Of a stretch of 64,000 bases of DNA, positions 33,077 to 44,062 are shown one piece after another. The notes under the pieces are model-generated. The model was not told the origin of the DNA, searched no databases, and saw only the letters and a program-made list of their open reading frames with translations. The stretch is from NCBI GenBank assembly GCA_016647705.1, contig CM028334.1, positions 13,872,402 to 13,936,401 on the forward strand, written 5' to 3'. Each line of letters starts with the position of its first letter. The first letter of the stretch is position 1. Source of the stretch: Eucommia ulmoides (Eukaryota > Streptophyta > Magnoliopsida > Garryales > Eucommiaceae). Made by a program: the position numbers and the translations under genes.

Positions 33077-34165
33077 GAAGAAGAAATTGTTAAGCGATAC
33101 TCGCGCGAATCACGGGAGGGCATTTCGGTAATCTCGTTATCAGTCGTTTTTGAAAAAGAGACTAATCAGTGCAAGAAATAGCCGGAGATGGGAGTTTTCA
33201 GTGCAAGAAAAGCTGAATGGGTTTAAACGGTAACAGTAATTATTTTTGGGCTTAAACGGTAATTTGCTCTTGATTTTAACACAGGTAAGATCTCATGTTA
33301 TACATATTCATTTCATAACATATAACACTGTATTGACATTAACACACTCACAAATTATTAATAAATTGAATTACTTAAAAAATGATAAGATCTCATGTCA
33401 CGCAAAATCATTTATCATACAATACCGTGTTGAAATTAACACATCATCATGTTCCTGAATTGCGGTATTTTTATGATATTTGATGTACCAACTTATTTTC
33501 TTAAAAGTAGGAAGTCAAATAACAATCATTAATAACTCCAGATTTTAGGAATTTGAAACTTGAGAAAAAATGGGGTATTTATTCCATGCTACATATACTT
33601 TAATGGTATCATACATCGTTGTGTCGAAATTAACACAGGCAACTTTCTAATATGCATAATATAATACACAAATTTAGTATGTTTTTATTTATTTTAAATG
33701 TAAAACACAAATTTGCAGGAAAAATTTTAAAATTTATTGCTAAAATATTCATAAATTGGGTTTTTTATGATATTTAATGTATTAACATATTTCCATAGAC
33801 ATAGGAAGTCAAATAACAATCACGAATATCTCTGATTTCTAATAAATCTAAAATAGGAGAAAAATAGATTTTTGTCAAATGTTACGCACACTTTAACCCG
33901 TACGCTACACAAATATGTTGAAATTAATACACCGGCAACTTTCATATATGCACAAAAAATATACAAATTGGATAGTTTTGTACAATTTTTAATGCATAAC
34001 TTCAATATGCAGTCAAAACTATATAATTCATAGTTAAAATATTAATAAAATATAATTTTGAATGATATTTCATGTATTAACTTATTTCCTTAACACTAGA
34101 GTCAAATAAACATCCATTAATAGCTCTCATTTTTAAGGAATCCAAAATTGCCCAATATAGAACAC

Positions 34166-34923
34166 GGGGTATTTACGTCGAAAATTGTCAAAAGAATCAC
34201 TAGTAAACATGATTTTAGAAGTGAGACAATTTGCGAATTACTTTTCCAGACCGAATTATACACCAAAAGTCTTTTTTTCAGTTCTTTTTCTTATAACCAA
34301 AAGGGTCAACAGTGAAAGTCCCATGAATTTGATGGAAGTTGGAGGGATATTAGTTAAAGAGAGTTGAAAAACGAAATAAAATTATACATAACTAAGAAGT
34401 GAAGGAAAGAGCATAGTTGGTGAGAAGTATAAGAAATTATATAAAACAAAAGCCAGATTTGAATAGGATGATCATAATTAACAGTAAGGTACACGCAATG
34501 ATTGTTTGAACGTGCCCTTAACCATAAACAAGAATAAGATTTGAATAAAAACCTCAATTGAATCAAGCAGTTTGTTGGTGAATGAAAAAAAAACACATAT
34601 AATCACACTTGTAAATTGAAAAGAACCCTCATTGACTTGGTGTATGGTTTCGTGGAATTGGAGCTTTGACATTGGTATTAAAAATAAACACACGTAAAAA
34701 CCTTGCAAGTTACCCGCGTTCATTTGAAATACCAACTCCAGGTCTTCAATTCTGTACTAACAAACACTACCTAATGAAACTACAAAATTGGAGCTCGATC
34801 TCGCAAAGCAGGGATGAGAGTGCATAAAATTATTCTTATATTGACTATTCATCTCGTGTGCCCTTCTAAGTTTTACTACAAAGAACTCAGTATAACATGG
34901 GGGCAAAAATGACAGCAAATGTA
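34166..34923. other. Non-coding flank downstream of the small membrane protein gene
   Basis: AT-rich, with no supported frame. The part next to 34924 is the 3' side of the minus-strand gene and may hold its poly-A signals, but none is unambiguous. Confidence 0.4.
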
Positions 34924-35226
34924 CTATTTGGTAGCCTTATCAGCAGCAGAAGAGTTTGCTGATGATGACTGTTCCGCATCAACAAGCTTACGGAGTCTCT
35001 CTTGAAGACCTCGAACTCTGTCCTCTGTTTTACGAAGCTTTCTCCATCTATAGGTCATCCAAAGACCAAATCCGCCATATACAACAATGTAAGAACCCCA
35101 TACATAAGGATAAGTTTCTGCATTCTCTTTGATTTTATAATACTGATTTTCTATCATCTCTCTCCAGCCAAGAGCTGAAGTACTTGCAGCTTGCTGCTCA
35201 TTCTCTTCTTTCAGTGGATTCGACAT
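34924..35226 (-). CDS. Small single-pass membrane protein, 100 residues, function unknown
   Basis: A complete single-exon frame from ATG at 35226 to TAG at 34924. The N-terminal 40 residues are hydrophilic (MSNPLKEENEQQ, then ALGWREMIENQYYKIKENAE). Residues 41-60 form one hydrophobic segment (YVWGSYIVVYGGFGLWMTYR). Basic residues follow it (RWRKLRK), then a charged, probably helical stretch (TEDRVRGLQERLRKLVDAE) and a Ser/Ala-rich tail. Composition and layout look like a real conserved plant protein, and I recall similar short uncharacterised plant proteins with GWREMIE and YRWRKLRKTEDRV, but I cannot name it. The basic cluster after the segment suggests that the C-terminal side faces the cytosol or matrix. 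There is no signal peptide. It is the only clearly intact host gene in the window and no transposon interrupts it. Confidence 0.75.
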   Translation of the reverse strand: MSNPLKEENEQQAASTSALGWREMIENQYYKIKENAETYPYVWGSYIVVYGGFGLWMTYRWRKLRKTEDRVRGLQERLRKLVDAEQSSSANSSAADKATK

Positions 35227-35479
35227 TAATGTATTGTAGCTTTCTCAGCTCTGGGTTAGACACAGAGAGACGATCAACAAGGGAACTTCAATAATAATAA
35301 TGGCAACAAACATTTGTCAAGCTTAGGCACGGTTTGGTAATGCCTTTTTGTTAAAAAAAAAAAAAAGTTATAATAAAAACATAATCAATGGAAGAAAAAA
35401 ATAATTTTACTACAAACTAAAAGCGAAAGCAAAAACAGAAAATGGGTTTTATAACACTCCGTTTCGATCGAAGGAAAAG

Positions 35480-35499
35480 GGGGGGGGGGGGGGGGGGGG
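35480..35499 (+). repeat. Homopolymer run of 20 G
   Basis: Twenty consecutive guanines between AAGGAAAA and TGCGCTGG, about 250 bp upstream of the small membrane protein gene. It could form a G-quadruplex. Its exact length may also be an assembly or sequencing uncertainty. Confidence 0.9.
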
Positions 35500-36230
35500 T
35501 GCGCTGGAGTTCAAGAGGTAAGATTTGGAAGGATTCACTTTCCTTCCAAGCTCTCCTAATCTTACCATTCTACCCCCATTTAATTTAATTTATTATAAAC
35601 TATCTTCTATTAATCTCAATACATATATAAATATACATAAAAGGTACAACAATCAGATTATAATAATCATTTCCTCCACACAACAAATGAAAGACAATTC
35701 CCTTTCCCCTCCCTTCCAACCAACAAACCACTATCCATATAAACCACGTATTAATCCAAAAGAATTCTGTAGAAGGTTGAAAAAAATTGGGCGAAGAGAT
35801 CTAGTCCATCGATCTCTTGAAATGTAAAATCCCAAAAAAAAAAAAAAAACTTTTTTGTGTATTTCAAATAAAGGACTTATACTCTGACTTTTAGTAATTC
35901 GTATGCGGAAAACAAATGCTTAAAACTGATCATTTGCATGAACTAGAAAACAGCACGCATAATCTGTAAGGACCAACTTCCAAGGTTATAGTACTTCCAT
36001 GTCTAATCAAGAACTGTTAAACTATTACTACGTGACTCCACACAATACTTCTTTTAGCATTAAGTTGATTTCATAGTGGACTAGGAGTTCGAGGATCAGT
36101 GATATCATTATGAATCATTGGTCATCCAAAAGTACATACGTTAATAAAATTTGTTGACCCTGCTTCAAGGAAATATTTGTATAAATATCAAAAAGAATAT
36201 CAGAATCAATTCATAGCAGAATGAAAAACG
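35500..36230. other. Non-coding spacer
   Basis: AT-rich, without a supported gene. The 100-codon frame at 35525-35827 has no recognisable domain and biased composition, and is not called. The stretch ends at the target duplication of the Mutator-like element. Confidence 0.4.
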
Positions 36231-36240
36231 CATGAATTTC
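36231..36240. repeat. Left target duplication of the Mutator-like element
   Basis: CATGAATTTC, repeated exactly at 38164-38173 on the other side of the inverted-repeat element. Confidence 0.8.
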
Positions 36241-38163
36241 GAGTTGTTTACCAAAAAAAATATGAATTAAAAATTTAAATTCTGAAAAAAGCCTAGTTCT
36301 AACTTATTTACCAAACAAAAGTTATCCGGTGTTGTGAACACCGACTAACTAAAGCCGGTATTGACAACACCGGCATTTAAAAAATTAAAACAAAAAACCC
36401 GGGGTTAATTATCCCGGGTATACGATTTTTTTTTTCTTAATCCTTTTTTTTTTTTTCCACCCACAGTAGAGCCAGTGTTATGACACCGGATCCATCCCAC
36501 AAAAAAAAGCAAAATGTCTACTTTTTCCCGACCTGAACAACCTGCCTTCGTTTCTAATTTCCCTTCTATTCTCAAGAGGCCACCAGATTTTAAGGATAAG
36601 CTAATCCTAGTTTATGTCTTTTCTTCCTAATCCTTTTCTTTTCTATTTTTAATTTTATAATCCGAGATATCCACTAAAATATTCAATTGGAAGATTTTTT
36701 TGTTTTATTAGCAAAACAAATTAATTGTCATTGAATGAGTACACTTTCCACCCCTAATATTAGGTATATTGATAACATTACATCTTAAGTTTCTGTTGGT
36801 GTATAAAAATGGTTAACGCCTCGAGTTGGTCCGATCAGAGTACACACTGAAAAAGATTGCCATGAAATGTTAATCGTCACTGAAAAAGGAGAGCCAGCAA
36901 AGCCAGTACTTTGGGATGTGAGGTTGCAATCCAGGGTTCGCAGCTCTCCGGTGGTCCGATCATTGTCGGACTGCTGCTCCAATGGCTTCCTCGCCGTGGT
37001 GTCCATTTGGCCTCTTTACGCTCTCTGCTTAGGGCACTGTGACTCCATTATTTGGCTCTATAATATCATTGTCTCCGTTGAAATGGCGGGTGCCCAATGG
37101 AAATATCTTAAAAATAAAAATAAATAAATGTTTTTTATATTATAAATTCATTTTATTTTATTTTTATCAATTTATTTTTTTAATAATTATATTAAAAGTT
37201 CAAAATCACTGTATGAAATGAAAATAACTGTAATTTTTTATATGAAAAATCTATATTGATTTTCATATAGTACAACAATTTTGAATTTTTGAAGAAAAAA
37301 TAATTGTAACGTATAGACTGTATAAACAAAAAAAATTAAGTTTATAAACTGATGAATAAGCCCCCTAAACATTTTGATTAAGAACACTGCCCTATACTTA
37401 TGCTAAAGGACTTAGGAGAACCCGATTAAACAAATGAACTCTATAATTGTGAATATCTACATGTGCCCTACATTGAGGTTCACCATCCCTAATTACTGGC
37501 TCTCCGTTTTCAGTGTTGATTGACATTTTGTGGAAAGCTTTTTCAATGTGGACTCTGATCGGACAAACTCGAGGTGTTACCATTTCTAAACACTAACAGA
37601 AACTTAGGATGTAATGTTATCAATATACCTAATATTAGGGGTGGATTCAATGATAATTAATTTGTTTTGCTAATAAAATATAAAATCTTTCCAACTAAAT
37701 ATTTTAGTGGATATCTCGGATTATAAAATAAAGAATAGAAAAGGAAAAGATTAGGAAGAGAAGACATAAACTAGGATGAGCTTATCCTTAAAATGTGGTG
37801 GCCTCTTAAGAGAATAGAAAGGAAATTAGAAAAGAAGGCATGTTGTTTGGGTGGGGGAGAAAGTAGACATTTTGCCTTTTTTGTGGGATGGAGCCGGTGT
37901 TCATAAGACCGGCTCCATTGTGGGCGGAAAAAAAAATAAAGGTGGAGCCGGTGTTCTTAACACCGGCTCCACCTAATAAAAATAAAATAAAAAATAAGAA
38001 AAAGAAACCGTATATCCGGGGTAATTAACCCCAGGTTTTTGGTTTTTATTTTTTCAAATGCCGGTGTTCGTAACACCAAGTAGCTTTTGTTTGGTAAATA
38101 AGTTAGAACTAAGCCTTTTTCATAATTTAAATTTTTAATTAATATTTTTTTGGTAAACAACTC
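36241..38163. mobile_element. Mutator-like element with arms of about 650 bp, non-autonomous
   Basis: The ends are GAGTTGTTTACCAAAAAAA and its inverse TTTTTTTGGTAAACAACTC. Matching inverted sequence continues inward for about 650 bp on each side (36241 to about 36900 and about 37500 to 38163), down to GTTTCTGTT.GTGT.., ..CTCGAG and ..ACTGAAAA.GGAGAGCCAG. A perfect 10-bp repeat flanks it, within the 8-11 bp made by Mutator-like transposases. The arms carry extra small hairpins such as CCGGTGTT..AACACCGG. There is no transposase, so it depends on one made elsewhere. The 0.6 kb centre includes a GC-rich patch that looks like captured host DNA. The arms differ at many sites, so the copy is not young. 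A foldback element is the alternative. Confidence 0.75.
36785..37110 (-). pseudogene. Probable captured host gene fragment (first exon and leader)
   Basis: The segment from about 36905 to 37110 is much richer in G and C than its surroundings and lies between the inverted arms. On the minus strand it opens at ATG 37006 as MDTTARKPLEQQSDNDRTTG, then ELRTLDCNLTSQ, after which the frame runs into the arm and stops at 36785. This reads like the start of a real plant coding sequence with its leader. From memory, the phrase LDCNLTS occurs early in some plant BTB/POZ proteins, but I cannot verify this. Host fragments carried between long inverted arms define Pack-MULEs. Expression is unknown. Confidence 0.4.
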
Positions 38164-38173
38164 CATGAATTTC
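38164..38173. repeat. Right target duplication of the Mutator-like element
   Basis: CATGAATTTC, identical to 36231-36240. Confidence 0.8.
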
Positions 38174-38599
38174 AGTTGCTTCTAAATAATTGGACAGTGA
38201 AAATACGAAAAACTAGAGGATATTATAGGTTTGCATGCAGATACACAGTGAAGAGCAACATACTTCCAGATTACGTATTTCCAACAATACAATGTGTTGA
38301 TATAAATATCGTCACAAGGAATGGAATAGAAATGGAAGTATTGATATGAGATGGCAGTTTATGCCACAACCACCTAATTCTGGATCCCAATTTTTTTTCC
38401 TTCTCTTTTCTCTTTTCCGCTTGCCAATGAAGAATTAATACGAAAGGACACAGGTGACCACCAAGTACATCTAAAAAACAAATGATCAGGGGTCCGCTGG
38501 TTCCATGAGGAAGTATATAAAATTTTCCCAAGGACCTCCTGATCTCTAACTTTTTACCAGGCCATCATATCTCCAAGTATTACCAAATTTGCAATGCAT

Positions 38600-39650
38600 G
38601 AATTGTCTTAGTTCTACCGACAATTAAGCCCCTACACTATAAGGCATCCCTCCAATATTCTAACTTTCAAGTTAAGATCTCTTATGATTTCATAAATTAG
38701 TACCATGGAATTAGCAAACAACATACTCCATGATACCCCATCTTGAATGTGTTTTTTTACTTCATGATCCTTAAAACAAAGAGATAAGGACTTAAACACA
38801 ATCCTTGATGAAATATCTATATTAATTGGAAACACACAAGTATCACCTCCTATGATTCAAACACTAATAACTATATCCTCATACATGTCCTTAAACACCT
38901 TAATATAAATCCTTGGATACTAGCATCTTTTCTAAAACCCACCAAAATACTTCTTTGGATACCCAATCATAAGCTTTTAAGTTCCCAAAAACATGTGAAT
39001 CTTTCTTATGTGCCCTACATTTCCCTATCAATCACCTAAGTAATTATATGGCTTCAGAGGTTGACCAGTTGCTCATAAATCCAAGTTGATTCTCTTTTTA
39101 TGTTTGTCTCATGTCTGACTCTATATTTTATCACTCTTCCAAAATTTCATGACATAACTCTTAAGCTTTATGTCCAGATAATTTGTACAACTTTCCACAT
39201 CTCCTTTATTTTGTGAATAGGTACTAAAATACTTCTCCAATCATCTTGAATTCTCTTAATTTTCAATATGTCATTGAATAGCTTAGTCAAGCAATCTATA
39301 CCAAGATCTCTCAAACTGTTCTAAACCTTTATAGTGATCTCATTTGGCTCTATTGCCTTTCCACTACTGATCTTCTTTAATGTTATTCTAATCTTCAAAG
39401 ACCTAATTCTCCAATGGAACCTATGACTCCTACCAAAAGGCAAACTAGGAAGTTCTAAACCTGATTCCCTAACACTACTCTCATTGAAAAAACTACAAAA
39501 ATAAATTTTCAATCGTTCCATAATCTTTTCATTCAAACCTTTTGGTCCACATCAAAAGACACATCTAGCACTTTCTAGATATTTATTTTTTCTTTCATGT
39601 CTCTTAGAAAGCTTGTATATATCATTGGTAATAAAATTTCAAAACAAAGT
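38600..39650 (-). pseudogene. RTE-like LINE, linker and reverse transcriptase part
   Basis: Minus-strand frames read, in order, the linker (IYTSFLRDMKEK, RLKIYFCSFFNE), the RT entry motif (SSGKAIEPNEITIKVWNSL, cognate to GKA.GPD.IP.E.W), LTKLFNDIL, ILVPIHKIK, and near 38702-38760 the segment HIQDGVSWSMLFANSMVLIY. In working relatives that last segment reads MLFADDIVL, so both catalytic aspartates (ADD) are replaced (ANS). Several stops and shifts also break the frame. It is a dead copy of a non-LTR retrotransposon that would copy itself by target-primed reverse transcription. Its endonuclease part lies at 43576-44046, separated by an inserted hAT relict. Confidence 0.75.
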
Positions 39651-41768
39651 AAGGCGCACAATGATGTACAAAACAAATATAGAATAACTAGTAGCATTGG
39701 TAATAAAATTTCAAAACAAATTCAAGTGTCCAAGCATTTCATTCCATGCAAAAGTTGTTAAACATCGATAAAGAAAGAAGCAAATAAAAATATGTTAATG
39801 AGGCTGAAAATCAAGAATCAAATGTTATCGTCCTCATCCATACAAAATCATCTTAATAATTTGAGTCGTGGTCTTCCCATTCACACTCTGCCTCTTTAGT
39901 CTCCTCCGAAATTTCATCTTCTTCATCTATAAGGTCAATTGGAGCAAAAGAGCTTTCTACTTTCTTATTTTTAGGATTCACCAGTCGGCTTTGATCTACA
40001 ATCCTATCTATGTTGTCTTACTCCAAGAGTGGTAGCAACACCTCTCCATGTTGATCCATTTTCATTATTATATACATACTCATCATTGCCATCAAAATCT
40101 CCATTAACATGTCTAATTGACCACTCATTGCTTTCATCAATATCATCCAATGAGATAGGATCAATGGTGTTGTGCTTGAAATCAACGAATTAATGCCCTA
40201 TAATACTTCACAAACGCTAAATCATTTAATTGAGTTTCAACTAACCTATTTCCCTTCTTGTTATGAAACTGTAACAATTCATTTGCAAGAAGATTAGATT
40301 TAAATGGATTATTTGTTCAGTTAATAGTAAAAACACTTCTTCAAAGACACTCCAATTTCATTCACTGTCAGATGCACTACATGTAAGACTAAGAAGTTTT
40401 ATTGCAAACTTTGTAAGTTAGGTGCTAAAACAACGTAGGATGTCCACCATTCAGTTGTTAAATGTAATTAATTAGGAATCCTTAAATTAAATAGAGACAG
40501 ATAAGTGGATGGCAAAAAACAAAAAAGTTATAAGTTAACTGGTGCCATTTTGTTCTCTGTCTAACGGCTAAAATTTATCCCAAAAACGCCCTCAACTTTC
40601 TTATGCTAAGTCAATTCCCCTCCAATTTTATCTTGTGTATCAAGATTAAAAACCAACCTTGAAATACAATTATAGAAGCCCATCATCACCACCACCTCAT
40701 CTTGCTCAATATTGGGGTTAGCGTAAAAGTACTACGGATTCATAAAAGTAACACGTTGCATGAAAAGGGGGATGAAGTTGAATATTACAACAATTATCGA
40801 TAATTTGAAAAACTTATTTATATTTCCCATTCTCGTTGAGTGATCCAACAATGGCTTCTTTGACTCTATCCATAACCTCATAGATTATATCCCATAGAAG
40901 ATTCTCTCTCACCATCAACCAAACGAAGCACGCGAACAATTGGGCCTGACACCTTAAGGCCAAAGATGACATTGTTCTAGGACGATGACATTACAATTTC
41001 TTTTGCCCTTTCACCTTCTTACACTTTTGCCCATTTGCTTGTGATCCATTCATGCTAAATGAACATTTTTCTCAAGTTATTCTTTTGTTGATAAAATCTT
41101 GACAAAGTGACAAAAGTCATAGCAAATTGAGCTTTTGCAAGGACTGCAAATTCCTTTTCATGAGTACATTTTCTTATCATATTAAGCATATTGAGGTAGT
41201 TGTAAACATGACTATTTAAGAACACTGATCTTTGAAATATTTTAGTCATGTTCGGTAACTTGAAGATAACTTCTAACATCATTATCCGAACAATGGGAAG
41301 CACATGATATCCAATATAAGTGCAGATATTTTGCCTCCAAAAACCTCCCTACAAAGTATTAAAAGAAAAAAAAATAACAATATATGTATTATAATTTAAC
41401 AAATATTAGAACTTAGAAGTTAAACTTACCAGCCATTATATTCGTTGCAGCACTATCAGTAACCACTTGCACCACACGATATTCTCCAATTTTATCCACA
41501 AATTTGCCAAGTCAAACATCATCTCTCCAATTTTCACATAAGAGGAAGCATCAATTGATTCAATAAACATGCTTACCCTAGGACTAATAACCAAGAAATT
41601 AATTAATGTTCTCTCTCACTTAGCTTATTATCCACCATAATAGAGCATCCATTTGTTTCGCGTTCTTCCTTGTGATTTTAAGCATTTTATTTGTGTTCCA
41701 TCTCTTTCTTTAGTAGAGACACCCCAACTTCATGGTATGGTGCTTTTATACCTAGATCAGATTGTCTA

Positions 41769-42266
41769 TGTAGAAAATCCAATGGGCCTAACTCACTCTC
41801 AAAAAAATGCCTTGTAAAATGAGAATTGTCCTAGGTTTTATATATAACTTAGGATCTAGTAACAGAAGCGATGTAGGATTCAACACGACCCCTCACACAA
41901 AGGGTGGATTTTTTGATAATCCACTGCGAACGGATATCGAGGAAGGGCCCAACACACGCAAGGTGGAATTTTTGACAAACCACTGAGAACTAATATCGCG
42001 AGGCCCGACATCGATGTGGGATTCAACACACCAAACATCAAATAAAAGTCTTGACTCTGATACCTTGTAGAAAACCTAGTGGGCCTAACTCACTCTCAAA
42101 AGACACCTTGTAAGATGAGGATTGCCCTTGATTTTATATATAACGTAGAATCAGATAACACAAGCGATGTGGGATTCAACACGCCCACTCCACGCACAGT
42201 GGATTTTTGACAAACCACTGCTTACAGATATCGGGGAAGGACCCAATATCGATGTGGGATTCAACA
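41769..42266 (-). mobile_element. TRIM-like element E
   Basis: Two direct repeats at 41769-42028 and 42066-42266 start TGTAGAAAA.CC and end GATGTGGGATTCAACA on the plus strand. Only about 37 bp separate them, including CTCTGATACC, which on the minus strand is GGTATCAGAG, the initiator-Met primer site. The element thus lies on the minus strand, with LTRs beginning TGTTGAATCCCACATCG. The left LTR has an extra internal duplication. The related start sequence links it to elements A and B. It is inserted in hAT relict 3. Confidence 0.65.
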
Positions 42267-42999
42267 AATACAGTCAATCATCATTTGAAAACTATCATGA
42301 TTCACATCAAAGAATAAAACTCCCACTCTCACATTCATCTCTCCGTGAGCGTACAAGTTCGGGATCTCAACTCTTTGTTCATCCAATTATTGTCATCTAC
42401 TTTCATTTGCTTCCCCTTTCGATTTTTCACAACAATTTCTGGATCATGGGTGTAATACATATCAATAAGCCCTTTTTGTTTGGCTTTTTTGAAACAACTG
42501 TATGCGAACTTGTTGCAGATTGTCTTTTTCTGAACATCACCTCTTGAACCTCATCATCGTCCTCATCCTCATTGTCGAAGTCTGGTAGTCCTAAATTAAC
42601 TTCTTGTTTCACTTACTTCTTTTTGGACATGTATTTTTTAATTTCCTCCTTCACATGAGATGGGAATTTTGTGCAAACAGTAGCATTTCTATGCCCGCCA
42701 ACAGTGTATTGTTTAGCTTGAAATATACCCCTTTGGTCAATTTTCCACAAATATTTGCAGGCCAATGAATTCGTCTTTTGGATTTATCAAATGTGTACAT
42801 TTTCCATGCAAAATCTTGTTTTAATACATCACTAACCATCTCATTTGATTGCTAAATAAATAAAGATTTCAGCATAAAAACCAGTCGTTTTGATCAACAA
42901 TTATAGCATAAAACCAGCAAAGTTCAAAAAATAATAATAACACAACGTCATAAAATAAAGAGAACGAAAAAAATTAAATGAACCCAGCAATTTCTGAAA

Positions 43000-43262
43000 C
43001 GAAGATAAAAAAAATAGAAAAACAAAAGACTAACTCAGAGAAAAAGAAAAAGAAAAAAGAAAGGGAATAAAAAGAGAAAAACATAATGGATAAAATATGA
43101 GAGAGAAAGAGAGATTGTCTGGAGATGCAAGACAAAAGCAAAGACACGAAGAAGAAGAAGAAGAAGGAGAAGAAGAAAAAGCAGGGGCGAAGAAGGAGAA
43201 GGAGGAACAACAACAAAGAAAAAGATGAAGCAGCAACAAAGAAGATAGAGGAGATACTAACC
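43000..43262. repeat. Purine-rich (GAA/AAG) stretch
   Basis: A long run of A and G with AAGAAGAAG repeats, in the leader region of hAT relict 3. Open frames on either strand here are compositional artefacts. Confidence 0.7.
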
Positions 43263-43575
43263 TAGAATGATCACTGAAAAACATTCTTGATCATTGATGC
43301 TTGATGTGGATAGATCCTTTGTTGCTTATGAAAGGGTTGTCCTTCGATGCTTGGGTTTTCAGGTAAGTGTCAAGGTTTCTTTTTAATAAGGGAGGTAATT
43401 CGAAAATTAAGATGGTCATTCAATGGGCTTAATAAAGGTGAGCCTTGATGACGCCGTGGAGCCTTGAATAGCCCAAGGTGCACGCCTGATGTAATGCATT
43501 GTGTCATGACCAACACGAAGCGCAAGCTTGCGCCTTTGTGCACCTTGCTCCTAGGCACACTTTTTGACAACTATG

Positions 43576-44046
43576 CTACCATTTACCTACCATAATCCCT
43601 ACCCCACTCTGTTTTTTTCCTTCCTCGTATACCATAACTTATACCACATACTCTCAATATCCCCAGGGTTGTCTCCAAACCACTTAGTTTCTAGCACACA
43701 CATTGATCCTCCGTCCACTCATCACTTCCATCAATTCTCGTCGTTCCCATGAGTATTCCTATATTCCAAGTTGATAACCTAAGCCTATTGTCATGGACTA
43801 ACTTCTTTATCCGCATCTATCTACCATGATGTAGCAACCTTTACATATTTTACATGTCTAGCTAAGACGTGACATGTTGCATACAGGCGAAGCCCTATCC
43901 CACCCTTGCCTATTTCTCACTACATTTGAGTGATGGTAATATATCACATCTAAAGTAGGGGATGCCCCAACATGTAAAGTAATAGGATTTACATCATAGG
44001 AGCTACCTAATACAACCCTTCTACTTTACCAGGTTATGATCGGAAT
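43576..44046 (-). pseudogene. RTE-like LINE, endonuclease N-terminal part
   Basis: On the minus strand the sequence near 43740-43800 reads RLRLSTWNIGILMG, the start of an APE-type endonuclease (relatives read WNIGTLMGR). Further on come VMVYEEGKK and SGVGIMVGK near 43580-43640. In a working LINE this domain nicks the target DNA. The frame is broken. It is cut off at 43575 by hAT relict 3 and upstream at 44047 by hAT element 2. The middle of the endonuclease domain was not found, so part was lost. Confidence 0.6.
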
Positions 44047-44062
44047 CATAGTTGTCAAAGGC
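44039..44062 (+). repeat. Left target duplication and terminal inverted repeat of hAT element 2
   Basis: ATCGGAAT (44039-44046), repeated exactly at 47904-47911, then the terminus CATAGTTGTCAAAGGC. Confidence 0.95.

Larger units (their letters stand above)
31430..34165. repeat. Large inverted-repeat structure with tandem repeats in its arms
   Basis: Two left units (repeating landmarks at 31607 and 31906) face three right units (33465, 33756 and 34048), which are about 290 bp long each and in inverted orientation. Shared phrases are ATTGTTATTTGACTT.CTA, ATCCAATTTGTATATTTTT, GAAAGTT..TGTGTTAATTT and ACATTAAATATCAT. The central 1.4 kb hold a palindromic minisatellite, a (TC)n run and no gene. 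Inverted arms built of direct repeats are typical of foldback elements and some Mutator-like elements. No terminal motif or target duplication was found, so it is left unclassified. Confidence 0.6.
39780..43575 (-). mobile_element. hAT relict 3, related to hAT element 2
   Basis: The right end is GTTGTCAAAAAG on the minus strand, preceded by CATA, at 43564-43575. This matches the terminus CATAGTTGTCAAAGG of hAT element 2. Minus-strand pieces align with that element in order: the BED-finger region (AWKMYTFDKSKRR, LTKGVYFKLNN) at 42650-42840, the acidic segment (LGLPDFDNEDEDDDEVQEV) at 42430-42612, the core piece (MLEVIFKLPNMTKIFQRSVF, NNLRKMFI) at 41055-41303, and the acidic C-terminus (ECEWEDHDSN, ending DEDDNI) at 39830-39930. 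The left terminus is lost. The coding parts carry many stops and shifts. It is split by a TRIM-like element (41769-42266) and lies inside the RTE-like LINE. It is much older than elements 1 and 2. Confidence 0.8.

Noticed and set aside
35525-35827. 100-codon plus-strand frame
   Set aside because: No domain, biased composition, poly-A and TATA-rich DNA; no support as a gene.
42974-43284. Minus-strand Phe/Ser/Leu-rich frames
   Set aside because: They are compositional products of a purine-rich stretch in the hAT relict leader.
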